A stretch of 64,000 nt of DNA from Saprospiraceae bacterium (lineage in GTDB: Bacteria; Bacteroidota; Bacteroidia; Chitinophagales; Saprospiraceae): assembly GCA_029212405.1 (NCBI GenBank), contig JARGNR010000001.1, forward strand, positions 141,679 through 205,678, written 5' to 3'. Positions 34,718-44,700 of this stretch are shown one piece after another (the stretch's first letter is position 1; each line of letters begins with the position of its first letter). The notes beneath the pieces were generated by a model. It did no database searches, was not told the origin of the DNA, and saw nothing but the letters and a program-made list of their open reading frames with translations. The translations under genes and the position numbers were made by a program.

Positions 34718-36166
34718 TTATACTGGTTTATGGGGTAGGTAAACTGAAAAAGTACTTCCTTTTCCTAATTCACTCTTAACATTTATTGTGCCATTATGGG
34801 CATCGACGATAGCTTTTACATAACTCAGCCCCAGGCCAAATCCCTTTACATTGTGGATATTGCCCGTATGTGCACGATAAAATTTTTCAAAAATATTTTT
34901 CACCTGATCTTTGCTCATTCCAATGCCGTTATCAGAAATATTGATGACGATACCATTCTTTTTGTTGAATGTCTCAATAGTAATTTCAACTTCTTCAGAC
35001 GAATACTTTTCTGCATTGTCCAATAAATTATGAATAATATTACTAATGTGAGTGGAGTCAGCCTGAATTACCTGGTTATTTGCTTTCAAATCAGTCCGTA
35101 ATATACCATTTCTTTTTAAAATTTTGAGATTCGTATGCTCAGCCGCTACTTCTATCAATTGATGAACATCTATATTACTCAATTTCAACTGAAAATCTTT
35201 CTTATCCAGCATCGCCATTTGCAATACTTTTTCCACTTGCCCCAACATCCTCTTATTTTCCTGTTTTATGATATTGGTAAATCTCAATACCTTATCGTCA
35301 TTCCCCAAAATCATCGGACTTCCTATAGAATCCGCAGCCAAAGAAATTGTGGCAATGGGTGTCTTAAACTCATGAGTCATGTTATTGATAAAATCCGTTT
35401 TCATTTCTGAAATCTGTTTCTGTCGCAAAACGATATAGATCACATAACCAAAACAAAATAATACCAAGCCTGTAAATAGAATACTCATCACCAATGAAGG
35501 AATAACTGCACTCCATAAATATTGGTTTTTTGCAGGGAAGTAAATTTTTAAATATCCAGGTATAATATCTTTTTCAGTATCGCCACTGGACGGAGCAACT
35601 GGTGAATTAAATAATGAAATCTGATAGGGACTATTATACAATTCATTTCCAGTTTTAACGGGGCTACTTGAATTTCCAGAAGAAGTAATTTGAGCCGTAT
35701 AATTCCCATTCATTATTATAAAACTCTGTACTTCATTAGAATAAACTCCATAGTCAAAATCGAGTTTGATTCCCTGCTGATCAATTTCATGATTGATGTA
35801 CGTATCCAATTTATCCTTGTCGATACGCTCTAAAAATGTCTCTGGAAATATGAAGATATCTCGCGCCTTTAGATCATTGTTAAGCTTCTTTAGTTCAAAA
35901 GGAGTTTTGTCTCCCTCGTATAATTGATCATAATATTTATTCGGTTTAAATAACCTCTCCTCCATGTTTCTGTATGCATAATTGTCATTTTGAGCGTCTT
36001 CCAATAATCGCTCTTTTACTATTCCAAGGGCTATGGTAACCTTATCATCAAAATTCTTTTTATCCTGATCGATTGCTGTATCAAACCAAATCATTTGAAT
36101 TATACCTATTCCGATCATCGAAATGGCCATAACCCCAATAATTATCCACATTACTCTTTTCTTCAT
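34718..36166 (-). CDS. rprX: Sensor histidine kinase, RprX-like
   Basis: 482 residues. TM1 (~7-27), a periplasmic sensor region (~30-215) and TM2 (~220-248). The dimerisation helix has the phosphorylatable H265 in NNMTHEFKTPIATISL. The HATPase domain has N-box HNLLDNAEKYS, G1 ISDNGIGM, F-box FEKFYRAH and G2 GLGLSYV. It phosphorylates the adjacent regulator. The MKTDFINNMTHEFKTP stretch is the hallmark I associate with RprX. The signal is unknown. Confidence 0.85.
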   Translation of the reverse strand: MKKRVMWIIIGVMAISMIGIGIIQMIWFDTAIDQDKKNFDDKVTIALGIVKERLLEDAQNDNYAYRNMEERLFKPNKYYDQLYEGDKTPFELKKLNNDLKARDIFIFPETFLERIDKDKLDTYINHEIDQQGIKLDFDYGVYSNEVQSFIIMNGNYTAQITSSGNSSSPVKTGNELYNSPYQISLFNSPVAPSSGDTEKDIIPGYLKIYFPAKNQYLWSAVIPSLVMSILFTGLVLFCFGYVIYIVLRQKQISEMKTDFINNMTHEFKTPIATISLAADSIGSPMILGNDDKVLRFTNIIKQENKRMLGQVEKVLQMAMLDKKDFQLKLSNIDVHQLIEVAAEHTNLKILKRNGILRTDLKANNQVIQADSTHISNIIHNLLDNAEKYSSEEVEITIETFNKKNGIVINISDNGIGMSKDQVKNIFEKFYRAHTGNIHNVKGFGLGLSYVKAIVDAHNGTINVKSELGKGSTFSVYLPHKPV

Positions 36167-36322
36167 CAGAAGTTATTCGTTAAAGTGATAAAACTAAACA
36201 ATACTATTTAATGTTAAACATCCCTAGCTGGTTTAACTGTGATTTAACGTCAAAAATAATATCTACTTTCAGAATTTAGTTTTTAGGAAAGTAAATTATA
36301 ACTGTATTTGTTCCATATATTT

Positions 36323-37540
36323 CTAAATAAAAGCAGCTACAGTCAATATGCTTTTTAGCCCTAATGCTATTGTAATTGCCAAAATAAGTAACCCAAGCGC
36401 ATTTTGCCAATTGCTATTTCTGTGGTGAGTCATCACGGATCTTTTATTTACAATCCATAACAAAAAACCAGCAATGACAGGTAGTAAAATCCCATTTGTC
36501 AATTGGGCATATTTAATTACTTCAATAGGTTTCAATCCTATACTAGAAAAAACAACACCGATGGCAAGAATCGACATCCATATTATCCTGAATGCATTAC
36601 TCTTCAAATTGTTGTTTAATCCCAATAATTCAGTACATACATACGCCGCAGCTAAAGGGGCAGTAATAGCAGAGGTAATTCCCGCAGCAAATAACCCCAA
36701 TCCAATAACATAACGCGCAGCAGGACCTAAAACATTTTCCAGACTCACTGCCATATCCAAGGCATTGACAATGCTTAAACCGCTTTCATGTAAAGCACTA
36801 GCCGCAATAATTATCATAATAGACACTAATCCTCCCAATCCAATTGAAATGTACAAATCCCTTCTTACATCTGAGAGGTGTGCACTTCCTCCCCATTTTT
36901 CTTTGACCAATGATGCATGTAGAAATAAGTTATAAGGGACTACTGTAGTTCCAATAATTCCCATTACAGTTAATGTTCCGTCATCAGGAAAAGATGGAAT
37001 AAAAATGCCCTTTAAAATCTCAATTATAGAAGGTTTGGTAGCAATGGCAGCAATAAAAAAAGTAAGACTTAAAATCAGAACGAGAAAGATTAAGCTTCTC
37101 TCAATGATTTTATATTTTCCGATATACAACAATACAAATGCAATACATCCAATTAAAAGACTTGATAGATTAAACCCATTCATATTCAAATCAACATGCA
37201 TGGCTTCGACACCCAATATGGCTCCTGAAATATTACCAGCTTCATAGGCTGCATTCCCAATTACTATCGCAGATAATATCAACGCTGCACTTATAAATTT
37301 AAGAAGTGGTTTTGTAGTCTCGTTTCGAATGATTTCAGCAAGACCTTTATTCGTTACCAAACCAATTCTTGCGGCCATTTCTTGCAAAACAATGGTAGCA
37401 ACGATAGAAAAAACCATGGCCCATAACAAGTCAAAACCATGTTTCACCCCTGCAAGCATGCATATCGTCACTGTACCAGGACCAATAAATGCAGCCGCAA
37501 TGAGCGTTCCAGGACCTATTTTTTGATACCATCGAGACAT
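36323..37540 (-). CDS. Nramp-related transporter with altered metal-binding site
   Basis: 405 residues with about eleven transmembrane helices and the LeuT-type Nramp fold (PGTLIAAAFIGPGT at TM1; IIGTTVVPYNLFLHASLV at TM6). Canonical Nramps coordinate Mn2+/Fe2+ through DPGN in TM1 and MPH in TM6. Here TM1 reads GPGT (G20, T23) and TM6 reads VPY (V201, Y203), so three direct ligands are replaced. A canonical Mn2+/Fe2+ role is therefore unlikely; Mg2+ (NRMT-like) or another substrate is possible. A CNNM/CorC-type protein is encoded 76 bases upstream on the same strand. Confidence 0.82.
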   Translation of the reverse strand: MSRWYQKIGPGTLIAAAFIGPGTVTICMLAGVKHGFDLLWAMVFSIVATIVLQEMAARIGLVTNKGLAEIIRNETTKPLLKFISAALILSAIVIGNAAYEAGNISGAILGVEAMHVDLNMNGFNLSSLLIGCIAFVLLYIGKYKIIERSLIFLVLILSLTFFIAAIATKPSIIEILKGIFIPSFPDDGTLTVMGIIGTTVVPYNLFLHASLVKEKWGGSAHLSDVRRDLYISIGLGGLVSIMIIIAASALHESGLSIVNALDMAVSLENVLGPAARYVIGLGLFAAGITSAITAPLAAAYVCTELLGLNNNLKSNAFRIIWMSILAIGVVFSSIGLKPIEVIKYAQLTNGILLPVIAGFLLWIVNKRSVMTHHRNSNWQNALGLLILAITIALGLKSILTVAAFI

Positions 37541-37616
37541 GAAGGAGCGCTTGATTTGATTAAAGTAAATATATGAAAATAATAGAAAATAAAAGTTGGG
37601 TTAATCCGCTTGATCG

Positions 37617-38882
37617 TTAAAGGCCTTTTTCTTCCTTTTCCTCCAACACTTGAACTTGAAGGATTTCTATCTTGGTTTCAGAAACGACCTCAAATAGAAA
37701 CTTGCATCCATTCAAAACTAACTCATCTCCTTGTTCAGGAATGGTTTGTGCTGTCATTACAATATAACCAGAAAGTGTGTGAAACTCTCCATCGGGAAAA
37801 TTTAAATTCTCATACTTCTCATTGAGATAGTCGATTTCTAATCTTCCAGAAAAACGATAGGTATTGTCAGATAAAATTTCTTCGATGTATTCTTCGTCAT
37901 CATGTTCATCTTCAATTTCTCCAAATATTTCTTCTAGAATATCTTCTAATGTAATTAATCCAGCTGTCCCTCCAAATTCATCGACAACACATGCTATAGA
38001 CGTTCCTTCTTTAATAAATTTCATCATTAAATCTTGAACATTCATGGCCTCAGGCACATATGAAATAGGCATGATCAGCTTTCTAAGTACCGTAGGATTA
38101 TCAAGTAATTGTTGATGATGAATGTAGCCAATTACATTCTCAATATCTCCATCTTTGACGATAATCCTTGATAACTTGGCATCTATAAATGTGGCCAACA
38201 AATCGTCAATTGTATCTTTCTTATCAATATGTATAACTTCATTTCTAGGAATCATACAATCTCTGACTTTTACTTGCTTGAGGTTTAACGCATTCGTCAA
38301 TATTTCTTTATCTATTGCTTCTTCTTCAGAAATAGAGTCATGAATATAGTGCTCTAAGTCTATCTTAGTAAGCACATTCTCTACTTCATCAATCGGAATC
38401 TTAAAAATTGATTTCAATAGAATATTTGACAAGCCAGTCATGAGAGATGCCGGAAATATAAGTAGCCATTTTAAAAAACTAAGTACATAACTGAATCTAT
38501 ATAAAATTTCATTGGCGTATAATCTAAATAGTGTTTTAGGTAGAAACTCACCAAAAATCAATACGACTATAGTAATGATCAATGTTACTGCTACTAGTAA
38601 GACATTTGAACCTGGGCCCAGATATTGTTCTAGCCATGGTTCTATCAACTTTGTCATGAAGATGGTAAAAATGACCAAGGCAATATTATTCCCAACCAAC
38701 ATCGTACTCAAAAAACCCTTAGGCTTCTCGTAGAAATTGGAAAGAATTTGACCTCTCCTATTCCCCTTATTCCTAATTACTTCTATACTCAATTTATTTG
38801 CAGAAACAAAAGCAATTTCAGAGCCTGAGAAAAAAGCAGACAAAAGTAAGGTGATAAATATTACACTCAAGGTCCATATCAT
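37617..38882 (-). CDS. CNNM/CorC-HlyC family protein (DUF21-CBS)
   Basis: 421 residues. DUF21 transmembrane domain (1-~185, with SAFFSGSEIAFVSANK and GEFLPKTLFRLYA), a CBS pair (~205-320, MIPRNEVIHIDKKD... and VVDEFGGTAGLITLEDILEE), and a C-terminal CorC_HlyC domain with an acidic patch (DEHDDEEYIEE). Such proteins export Mg2+ or are linked to divalent cations. The gene lies upstream of the non-canonical Nramp-like transporter on the same strand. A GldE-like role is an alternative that the sequence does not exclude. Confidence 0.88.
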   Translation of the reverse strand: MIWTLSVIFITLLLSAFFSGSEIAFVSANKLSIEVIRNKGNRRGQILSNFYEKPKGFLSTMLVGNNIALVIFTIFMTKLIEPWLEQYLGPGSNVLLVAVTLIITIVVLIFGEFLPKTLFRLYANEILYRFSYVLSFLKWLLIFPASLMTGLSNILLKSIFKIPIDEVENVLTKIDLEHYIHDSISEEEAIDKEILTNALNLKQVKVRDCMIPRNEVIHIDKKDTIDDLLATFIDAKLSRIIVKDGDIENVIGYIHHQQLLDNPTVLRKLIMPISYVPEAMNVQDLMMKFIKEGTSIACVVDEFGGTAGLITLEDILEEIFGEIEDEHDDEEYIEEILSDNTYRFSGRLEIDYLNEKYENLNFPDGEFHTLSGYIVMTAQTIPEQGDELVLNGCKFLFEVVSETKIEILQVQVLEEKEEKGL

Positions 38883-38946
38883 GCAACAAATATAAAGCTA
38901 TTTAAACAAAATAGGTAAGATCAACTTGGTATGATAGAACAAGATT

Positions 38947-39501
38947 TTAATCGTTCCATCTATATGTATCGACAGGCAAGTCAGCCAGATCCAAAATTCG
39001 ATCTACCACGGTAAGGGCAATTTCTTCTAATGATTGGGGATTGCTGTAAAAGGATGGAGTTGCTGGGCAAATAATGGCCCCTGCCCTTGTCAATGCAGTC
39101 ATATTCTCTAAGTGTATCAAATTGTAGGGTGTTTCACGAGGCACAATTATCAATTTTCTTCTTTCTTTCAAAATGACATCTGCGGCTCTTGTCATCAAAT
39201 CATTGGACAACCCAACAGCTACTCTCGAAAGAAGTCCCATAGAAGATGGACAAATAATCATGGTATCGTATCGAGCTGATCCAGATGCAAAAGGTGCCAT
39301 AAAGTCTCGTTTATCGTAAAAAGTAAAAGGATAATTTTTTTTATCAAATGTCCCTATTTCAATTTCCCAATTGACCACCGCGTTTTCTGACATCACTACG
39401 CCCACTAGTACATTTTCAATCGTAGCCAATTTGTCCATTAATAATTTGGCATATATTGAACCACTTGAACCTCCGACACCAAGTACAATTTTCCTTTTCA
39501 T
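38947..39501 (-). CDS. ubiX: Flavin prenyltransferase
   Basis: 184 residues of the UbiX/Pad1 flavoprotein fold. KRKIVLGVGGSSGSIYAKLL is the N-terminal nucleotide-binding motif, MIICPSSMGLLSRVA the conserved SS/G region, and VPRETPYNLIHLENMTALT the prenyl-binding motif. It makes prenylated FMN for UbiD-type decarboxylases. No ubiD is adjacent. A TAACTTTG box (minus strand, 39509-39516) 7 bases before the ATG could be a promoter. Confidence 0.93.
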   Translation of the reverse strand: MKRKIVLGVGGSSGSIYAKLLMDKLATIENVLVGVVMSENAVVNWEIEIGTFDKKNYPFTFYDKRDFMAPFASGSARYDTMIICPSSMGLLSRVAVGLSNDLMTRAADVILKERRKLIIVPRETPYNLIHLENMTALTRAGAIICPATPSFYSNPQSLEEIALTVVDRILDLADLPVDTYRWND

Positions 39502-39508
39502 TTCGTTG

Positions 39509-39516
39509 CAAAGTTA
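39509..39516 (-). promoter_or_regulatory. Possible -7 element of ubiX
   Basis: TAACTTTG on the minus strand fits TAnnTTTG exactly. A poor GTTC -33 box (complement of 39536-39539) lies 19 bases upstream. The leader would be short. Confidence 0.35.
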
Positions 39517-39574
39517 AAGTAAAAATCCACAGATTGAACCAGCGCATACAATTCACTCTAATGTGGATTATTTT

Positions 39575-40996
39575 TTAGAGACTGTATGTGTAGCCTACCG
39601 TTACACCCAATCTTTGAGCAGTGGTAGAATAATTATTTGCTGAATACATATTAATTAACTGTCCTTGAGCGGTAATGTTAAAGAATAATCCACTTTTGTT
39701 GGTTATTGAAAAATTATATCCTGCTTGTAGTCCAATACTTACATTAAATCTGTTAATATCTGAATAAGAAGAGAAAGACGTATTGTTGACAGCATCAATT
39801 TCAGAGTGATTTGATTGAACAAATCGAATAGATGAAGAGGCAAATGAAATATATTGCGGTCTTGCAACCAACCCAAAATTGAAAAATGATTTTTCATTTC
39901 CTAAGCGATAATTCAGCCCAATAGGTATCGATACAGAAAAGAATTTATGATTTGTGTTAAAGTCTAAATTGACATTTGATTCCTCCAATTGCAAACTATT
40001 TCTTGTTCTACTCAACCTCAATTCAGTCTCTGTATTTCCAAAAGCAGTTGGGAGACTGTGAGCAAAATCAATATACCCTAAATTTCCCTCAATAATTTCT
40101 TGGGATACGTCATACGGCAAGGTTATATCGTATTCGGTTGTATAACTTGTGGACTCAATTCCAAGACCTACACTAAAATCAAAAGAATTTGAAATAGGTT
40201 GTGAAAATATTATATCAAGACCAACTCCAAAATTCCCATATTCCTTATCTATCAATTCTGTTAGTGCAGATGTTTGCACCCCATTTGTGTTTAATATTCC
40301 TTGCGATACGATCGGTAGTACGGCAAAATAAGGCTTGGGTTTAGTCGTTTGTTCATCCTTTGTATTTATGGGATAAAGAATGATACGGTTTCTACGAAAC
40401 ACTAAAGGTTTAAGCTTTGAATTTAAATTGGGTAGTGTCTTCTGTATTTTTCTAACATCTGTTTCTACATTTGAAGCTAATGATTGCTCCTTACTCCTTC
40501 CATTAGTTTCACTATTGATCTTTTCTACTTTACCTCTATTATTTAGGACAAAATCCTGATTTTTTAATTTGGTATAGTTACTATATTTTTTAGGAGGAAA
40601 AGACAAAATTGGGTTTTGATTAACATCATTTGTTGATATAGAAGATGTACTTTCCAATAATTTGATTGAATTAGATTGATTAACACTTTGAGGAACCTTT
40701 GTCTCTTTCGTTGTGCTAGGTAAGACTTTTAGATTTTCAGACGATTTCAGTTCCACAATCTCTTTTTTCAAATCTGCATTCTGAAAATATAGGTACCCAG
40801 TAAAGAGTAAAGAAACGAGTAAAAAATTGATCAATACAAATGGAATAAATCCAAATCTTGATCTTTTTTTTGCGAACAACTCTTGCTCAACATTTTCCCA
40901 GACTTTATCACTTGGATCATTCCAGCCTTCATTTTTGATTGAACCTGGATCAAACTTTTGATTAATATACTTTTCTATGTCTTCTTTGTTATTCAT
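39575..40996 (-). CDS. Membrane-anchored beta-barrel protein linked to an ECF sigma factor
   Basis: 473 residues. The N-terminal ~48 residues are soluble and helical (NNKEDIEKYINQKFD, then VWENVEQELFAKK). A single membrane helix (~49-68) and a long Ser/Lys/Asn-rich linker (~75-200) follow. The C-terminal ~260 residues alternate like an outer-membrane barrel and end in TVGYTYSL. It starts 5 bases after an ECF sigma gene, so the N-terminal segment may act as an anti-sigma with the barrel sensing the outer membrane. The proposed topology (inner-membrane helix plus barrel) is inferred. Confidence 0.65.
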   Translation of the reverse strand: MNNKEDIEKYINQKFDPGSIKNEGWNDPSDKVWENVEQELFAKKRSRFGFIPFVLINFLLVSLLFTGYLYFQNADLKKEIVELKSSENLKVLPSTTKETKVPQSVNQSNSIKLLESTSSISTNDVNQNPILSFPPKKYSNYTKLKNQDFVLNNRGKVEKINSETNGRSKEQSLASNVETDVRKIQKTLPNLNSKLKPLVFRRNRIILYPINTKDEQTTKPKPYFAVLPIVSQGILNTNGVQTSALTELIDKEYGNFGVGLDIIFSQPISNSFDFSVGLGIESTSYTTEYDITLPYDVSQEIIEGNLGYIDFAHSLPTAFGNTETELRLSRTRNSLQLEESNVNLDFNTNHKFFSVSIPIGLNYRLGNEKSFFNFGLVARPQYISFASSSIRFVQSNHSEIDAVNNTSFSSYSDINRFNVSIGLQAGYNFSITNKSGLFFNITAQGQLINMYSANNYSTTAQRLGVTVGYTYSL

Positions 40997-41001
40997 TTAT
41001 G

Positions 41002-41550
41002 TTAAACAGCTTGAAGTATTTTTACTTTTGATTGCATGAGTTGTTTGGCTTTCATCAATTGGGTCTTGGAAGTATTGGGTGATATTTTTAAAATTTCACC
41101 TATTTCTCTGTGCGTATATCCTTCTATGACATATAGGTTAAATACCGATCTGTAACCATTTGGAAGGCTTTGAAGCAAATTAACTACTTCTTGTAAACCC
41201 ATCTGAGCAAAAACATCCATTTCGTAAGCAAGACTTCGATCAGGAGACTGATCATTTAAATCATCAAATTTCAACCTCTTCTTTCGCAGAAATTCAAGAT
41301 TTGTATTCACGAATATCCTTCTAATCCAACCATAAAAAGTACCTTTCTTTGTATCGTAAGAATGTAATTCTCTAAAGACTTTAACCCAGCCTTCTTGAAG
41401 CATATCTTCTGCATCTTGTTTGCATGACATGTATCTCATACACAGTGTAAACATCTTCACCTTATACATATTGTAAAGTTGCCTGTGGGCAAGACGATTA
41501 CCGTTTTTACATTCTGTGATTAGGTTCAAGATTTTAATAGTTGTATTCAT
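41002..41550 (-). CDS. ECF RNA polymerase sigma factor 1
   Basis: 182 residues. Region 2 contains the core-binding helices (HRQLYNMYKVKMFTLCMRY, then DAEDMLQEGWVKVFREL) and region 4 the helix-turn-helix (GYTHREIGEILKISPNTSKTQL). It lies directly upstream of the barrel/anti-sigma-like gene. The regulon is not visible. Confidence 0.92.
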   Translation of the reverse strand: MNTTIKILNLITECKNGNRLAHRQLYNMYKVKMFTLCMRYMSCKQDAEDMLQEGWVKVFRELHSYDTKKGTFYGWIRRIFVNTNLEFLRKKRLKFDDLNDQSPDRSLAYEMDVFAQMGLQEVVNLLQSLPNGYRSVFNLYVIEGYTHREIGEILKISPNTSKTQLMKAKQLMQSKVKILQAV

Positions 41551-41798
41551 TAACTTATATGCAGTTCAGTTCAAAAAGGTTGTCTTATGTCAAACCAGAA
41601 ATTAAAATTTGAAAAAAAATTAAATTTTAAAATGCGCTAAGCTCAAGGAATACAATGCGTTTGAGGCCATTTTGTTTAATATATAATATTTTTTATTAAA
41701 CAAAAAGCAACCATTTTGATTTCTACTGCATATAAGTAGATGTTGCCACTAGTGCAATTTGCTTAGGCCCATTATTTAAAATCTTAAAAAAATAATTT

Positions 41799-44700
41799 AT
41801 GAAACTTAGACATTTACTCTTTTTTATGTTGTTTTCCGTGTTTGCTACAGCGCAAACAGTTGTTGACATTATTGTCAATTCAGAAGATCACAATACTCTA
41901 GAAGCAGCTGTAATTGCAGCTGGATTGGATGGTACATTATCTGGAGATGGTCCATTTACTGTTTTTGCCCCGACCGATGATGCCTTCGCTGCATTACCAG
42001 CAGGTACAGTGGATGCATTGCTTGCAGATCCTCAAGGTGCCCTAACCGACATACTTTTATATCACGCTGTAGCTGCTACGGCATTATCTACTGACTTGTC
42101 AGATGGTCAAATGGTAACTACCATTAATGGTAATGATGTAACGGTTACCATTAATATGGATGGTGTATTTATCAATGACGCACAGGTTACTGTTGCTGAT
42201 GTTGTTGCAACTAACGGAGTTGTTCACGTAATCAATGCAGTATTGTTACCTCCAGCTCAAGTTGACCTACCAATTAATTTTGACGACGAAAATGTAAATT
42301 ATGCATTGGGTGATTTTGGAAACAACTTTTCTTCGATAGTTGAAGATCCTACGGATGCAGAGAATATGGTTGTTCAATCAACAAAACCAGATAACGCTGA
42401 ACTTTGGGCTGGAACAACAGCTGGAGTTGATGGATTAGCGAGTCCAATTCCTTTTACTGAAGACGAAACTAAAATGACTGTAAGAGTGTGGTCTCCAACA
42501 GCAGGCACACCAGTCCTCTTAAAAGTAGAAGATGCTGCAGATCCAACAATAAGCGTTGAAACATTAACGAATACTAGCGTTGCTATGCAATGGGAAACTA
42601 TAGAGTTTGACTTCAGCAATGAAGCTCCAGGAACTGCTGCTATAAATTTGGATAATACGTATGATAAAGTATCAATCTTCTTCAATTTTGGTACCGATGG
42701 CGCTACTGCTGGAGAACAAACTTACTTCTGGGATGATGTTGAATTTGGACCAAGAGTATCCGTTGTGGATGTCGTTGTGAATAGCCCAGACCACACTACT
42801 TTAGAAGCTGCTGTAATTGCTGCTGACTTAGCTGGCACTTTATCAGGAAATGGACCTTTCACTTTATTTGCACCTACGGACGATGCTTTTGCTGCACTTC
42901 CTGAAGGTACGGTAGAAGCATTACTTGAAGATCCTCAAGGTGCTTTGACTGATATATTATTGTACCATGCTGTTGCCGGCAAAGCATTGTCTACTGATTT
43001 GTCTGATGGACAAACGATTACTACAATCAATGGAAAAGATGTAACGGTAACCATTAATATGGACGGTGTATTTATTAATGATGCGCAGGTCACTGTAGCC
43101 GATATAGAAACTGATAATGGAGTAGTCCATGTTATAGATGCGGTACTACTTCCACCTTCAAACACCGTGGTAGACATCGTGGTAAATTCAGAAGATCACA
43201 ATACATTAGAAGCAGCTGTAATTGCAGCAGATTTGGCAGGAACACTATCTGGTGCCGGACCATTTACATTATTTGCTCCAACGGATGATGCATTTGCTGC
43301 ACTTGGACAAGAAACAATTGATGCTCTTTTAGCAGATCCTTCAGGTGCTTTGACTGATATCTTATTGTATCATGCAGTTGCAGGTACAGCATTATCAACA
43401 GATTTATCTGATGGACAAACGATTACTACAATCAATGGAAAAGATGTAACGGTAACCATTAATACGGATGGTGTATTCATTAATGAAGCACAAGTTACCG
43501 TAGCAGATTTAGTTGCAGACAACGGAGTTGTACATGTTATTAACGCGGTATTATTACCTCCTCCACCATCAGTATTTGACATCATCAAAGATAGTCCAGA
43601 TCATACAATACTTGAAGCAGCAATAATTGCAGCAGGATTGGACGGAACATTGTCAGGAGGCGGTCCTTTTACAATTTTTGCTCCGAACGATGCGGCGTTT
43701 AATGAATTGGGTCAAGAGACGATTGATGCGCTTTTAGCAGATCCTTCAGGTGCTTTGACAACGATTCTTCAATATCATGTAAGCAGTGGAGCTATAGGAT
43801 CCGGTGATTTGAGTGATAGATTAATAGGTACAGCAATCAATGGATTCGACTACCTAATCAACGTAAACGGAAATGGAGCTTTTGTAAATGACAACCAAAT
43901 TACTGTAACTGATTTGGAGGGAACAAATGGATTAGTGCACGTAATAGATGGAATACTTATTCCAAGTACTACCGCATCCGTTATTGCCAATTCTACAGAT
44001 TTCAGTGTACTTGCAAATGCACTAATTGGAACAGGTTTAATTAATGCTTTAAACGACCTAGAAACAAAAACAACTTTATTTGCACCCACTAATGGAGCTT
44101 TTGTAAATCTTCCTACGGATATCTTAGATGCATTAGCTGCAGATCCGGAAGGAAAATTGACCAACGCATTGTTGTATCACGTTACCGCAGGTAGAACATT
44201 TGGTGATGAGTTGTCCGATGGACAAATGTTGACCACCCTACTTGGAGAAACTGCAGATATTACGATCAATGCAGATGGTGTTTTTATCAACAATGCACAA
44301 ATTGTTTTTACAGATTTCTTTACAGGAAATGGACTAATCCATATAATTGATGCGGTATTATTACCAGCTCCTTCTACTGTAATGGATGTAATCATTCAGT
44401 CAGATGCACACAATACATTACAAGCTGCAATTGAAGCTGCAGAATTGAGTGAAACACTTCAAGGAGAAGGAACATTTACAGTATTTGCACCGACTGACGA
44501 TGCTTTTGCAGCACTTCCTGCAGGAACTGTTGAAGCATTATTAGAAGATCCTCAAGGTGATTTAACTGATATCTTACTCTACCATGTATTGGGATCAGTA
44601 GTACTTTCTACAGATTTATCTGATGGAGCAAGTGCAACTACACTTAATGGTGCAGATGTAGGTGTAAGTATTGTAGACGGCAAGGTATTTATCAACGATT

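Noticed and set aside
38887..38894. TATATTTG before the CNNM/CorC gene as a promoter
   Set aside because: It fits the -7 consensus but is 4 bases from the ATG and has no -33 partner at a sensible distance.
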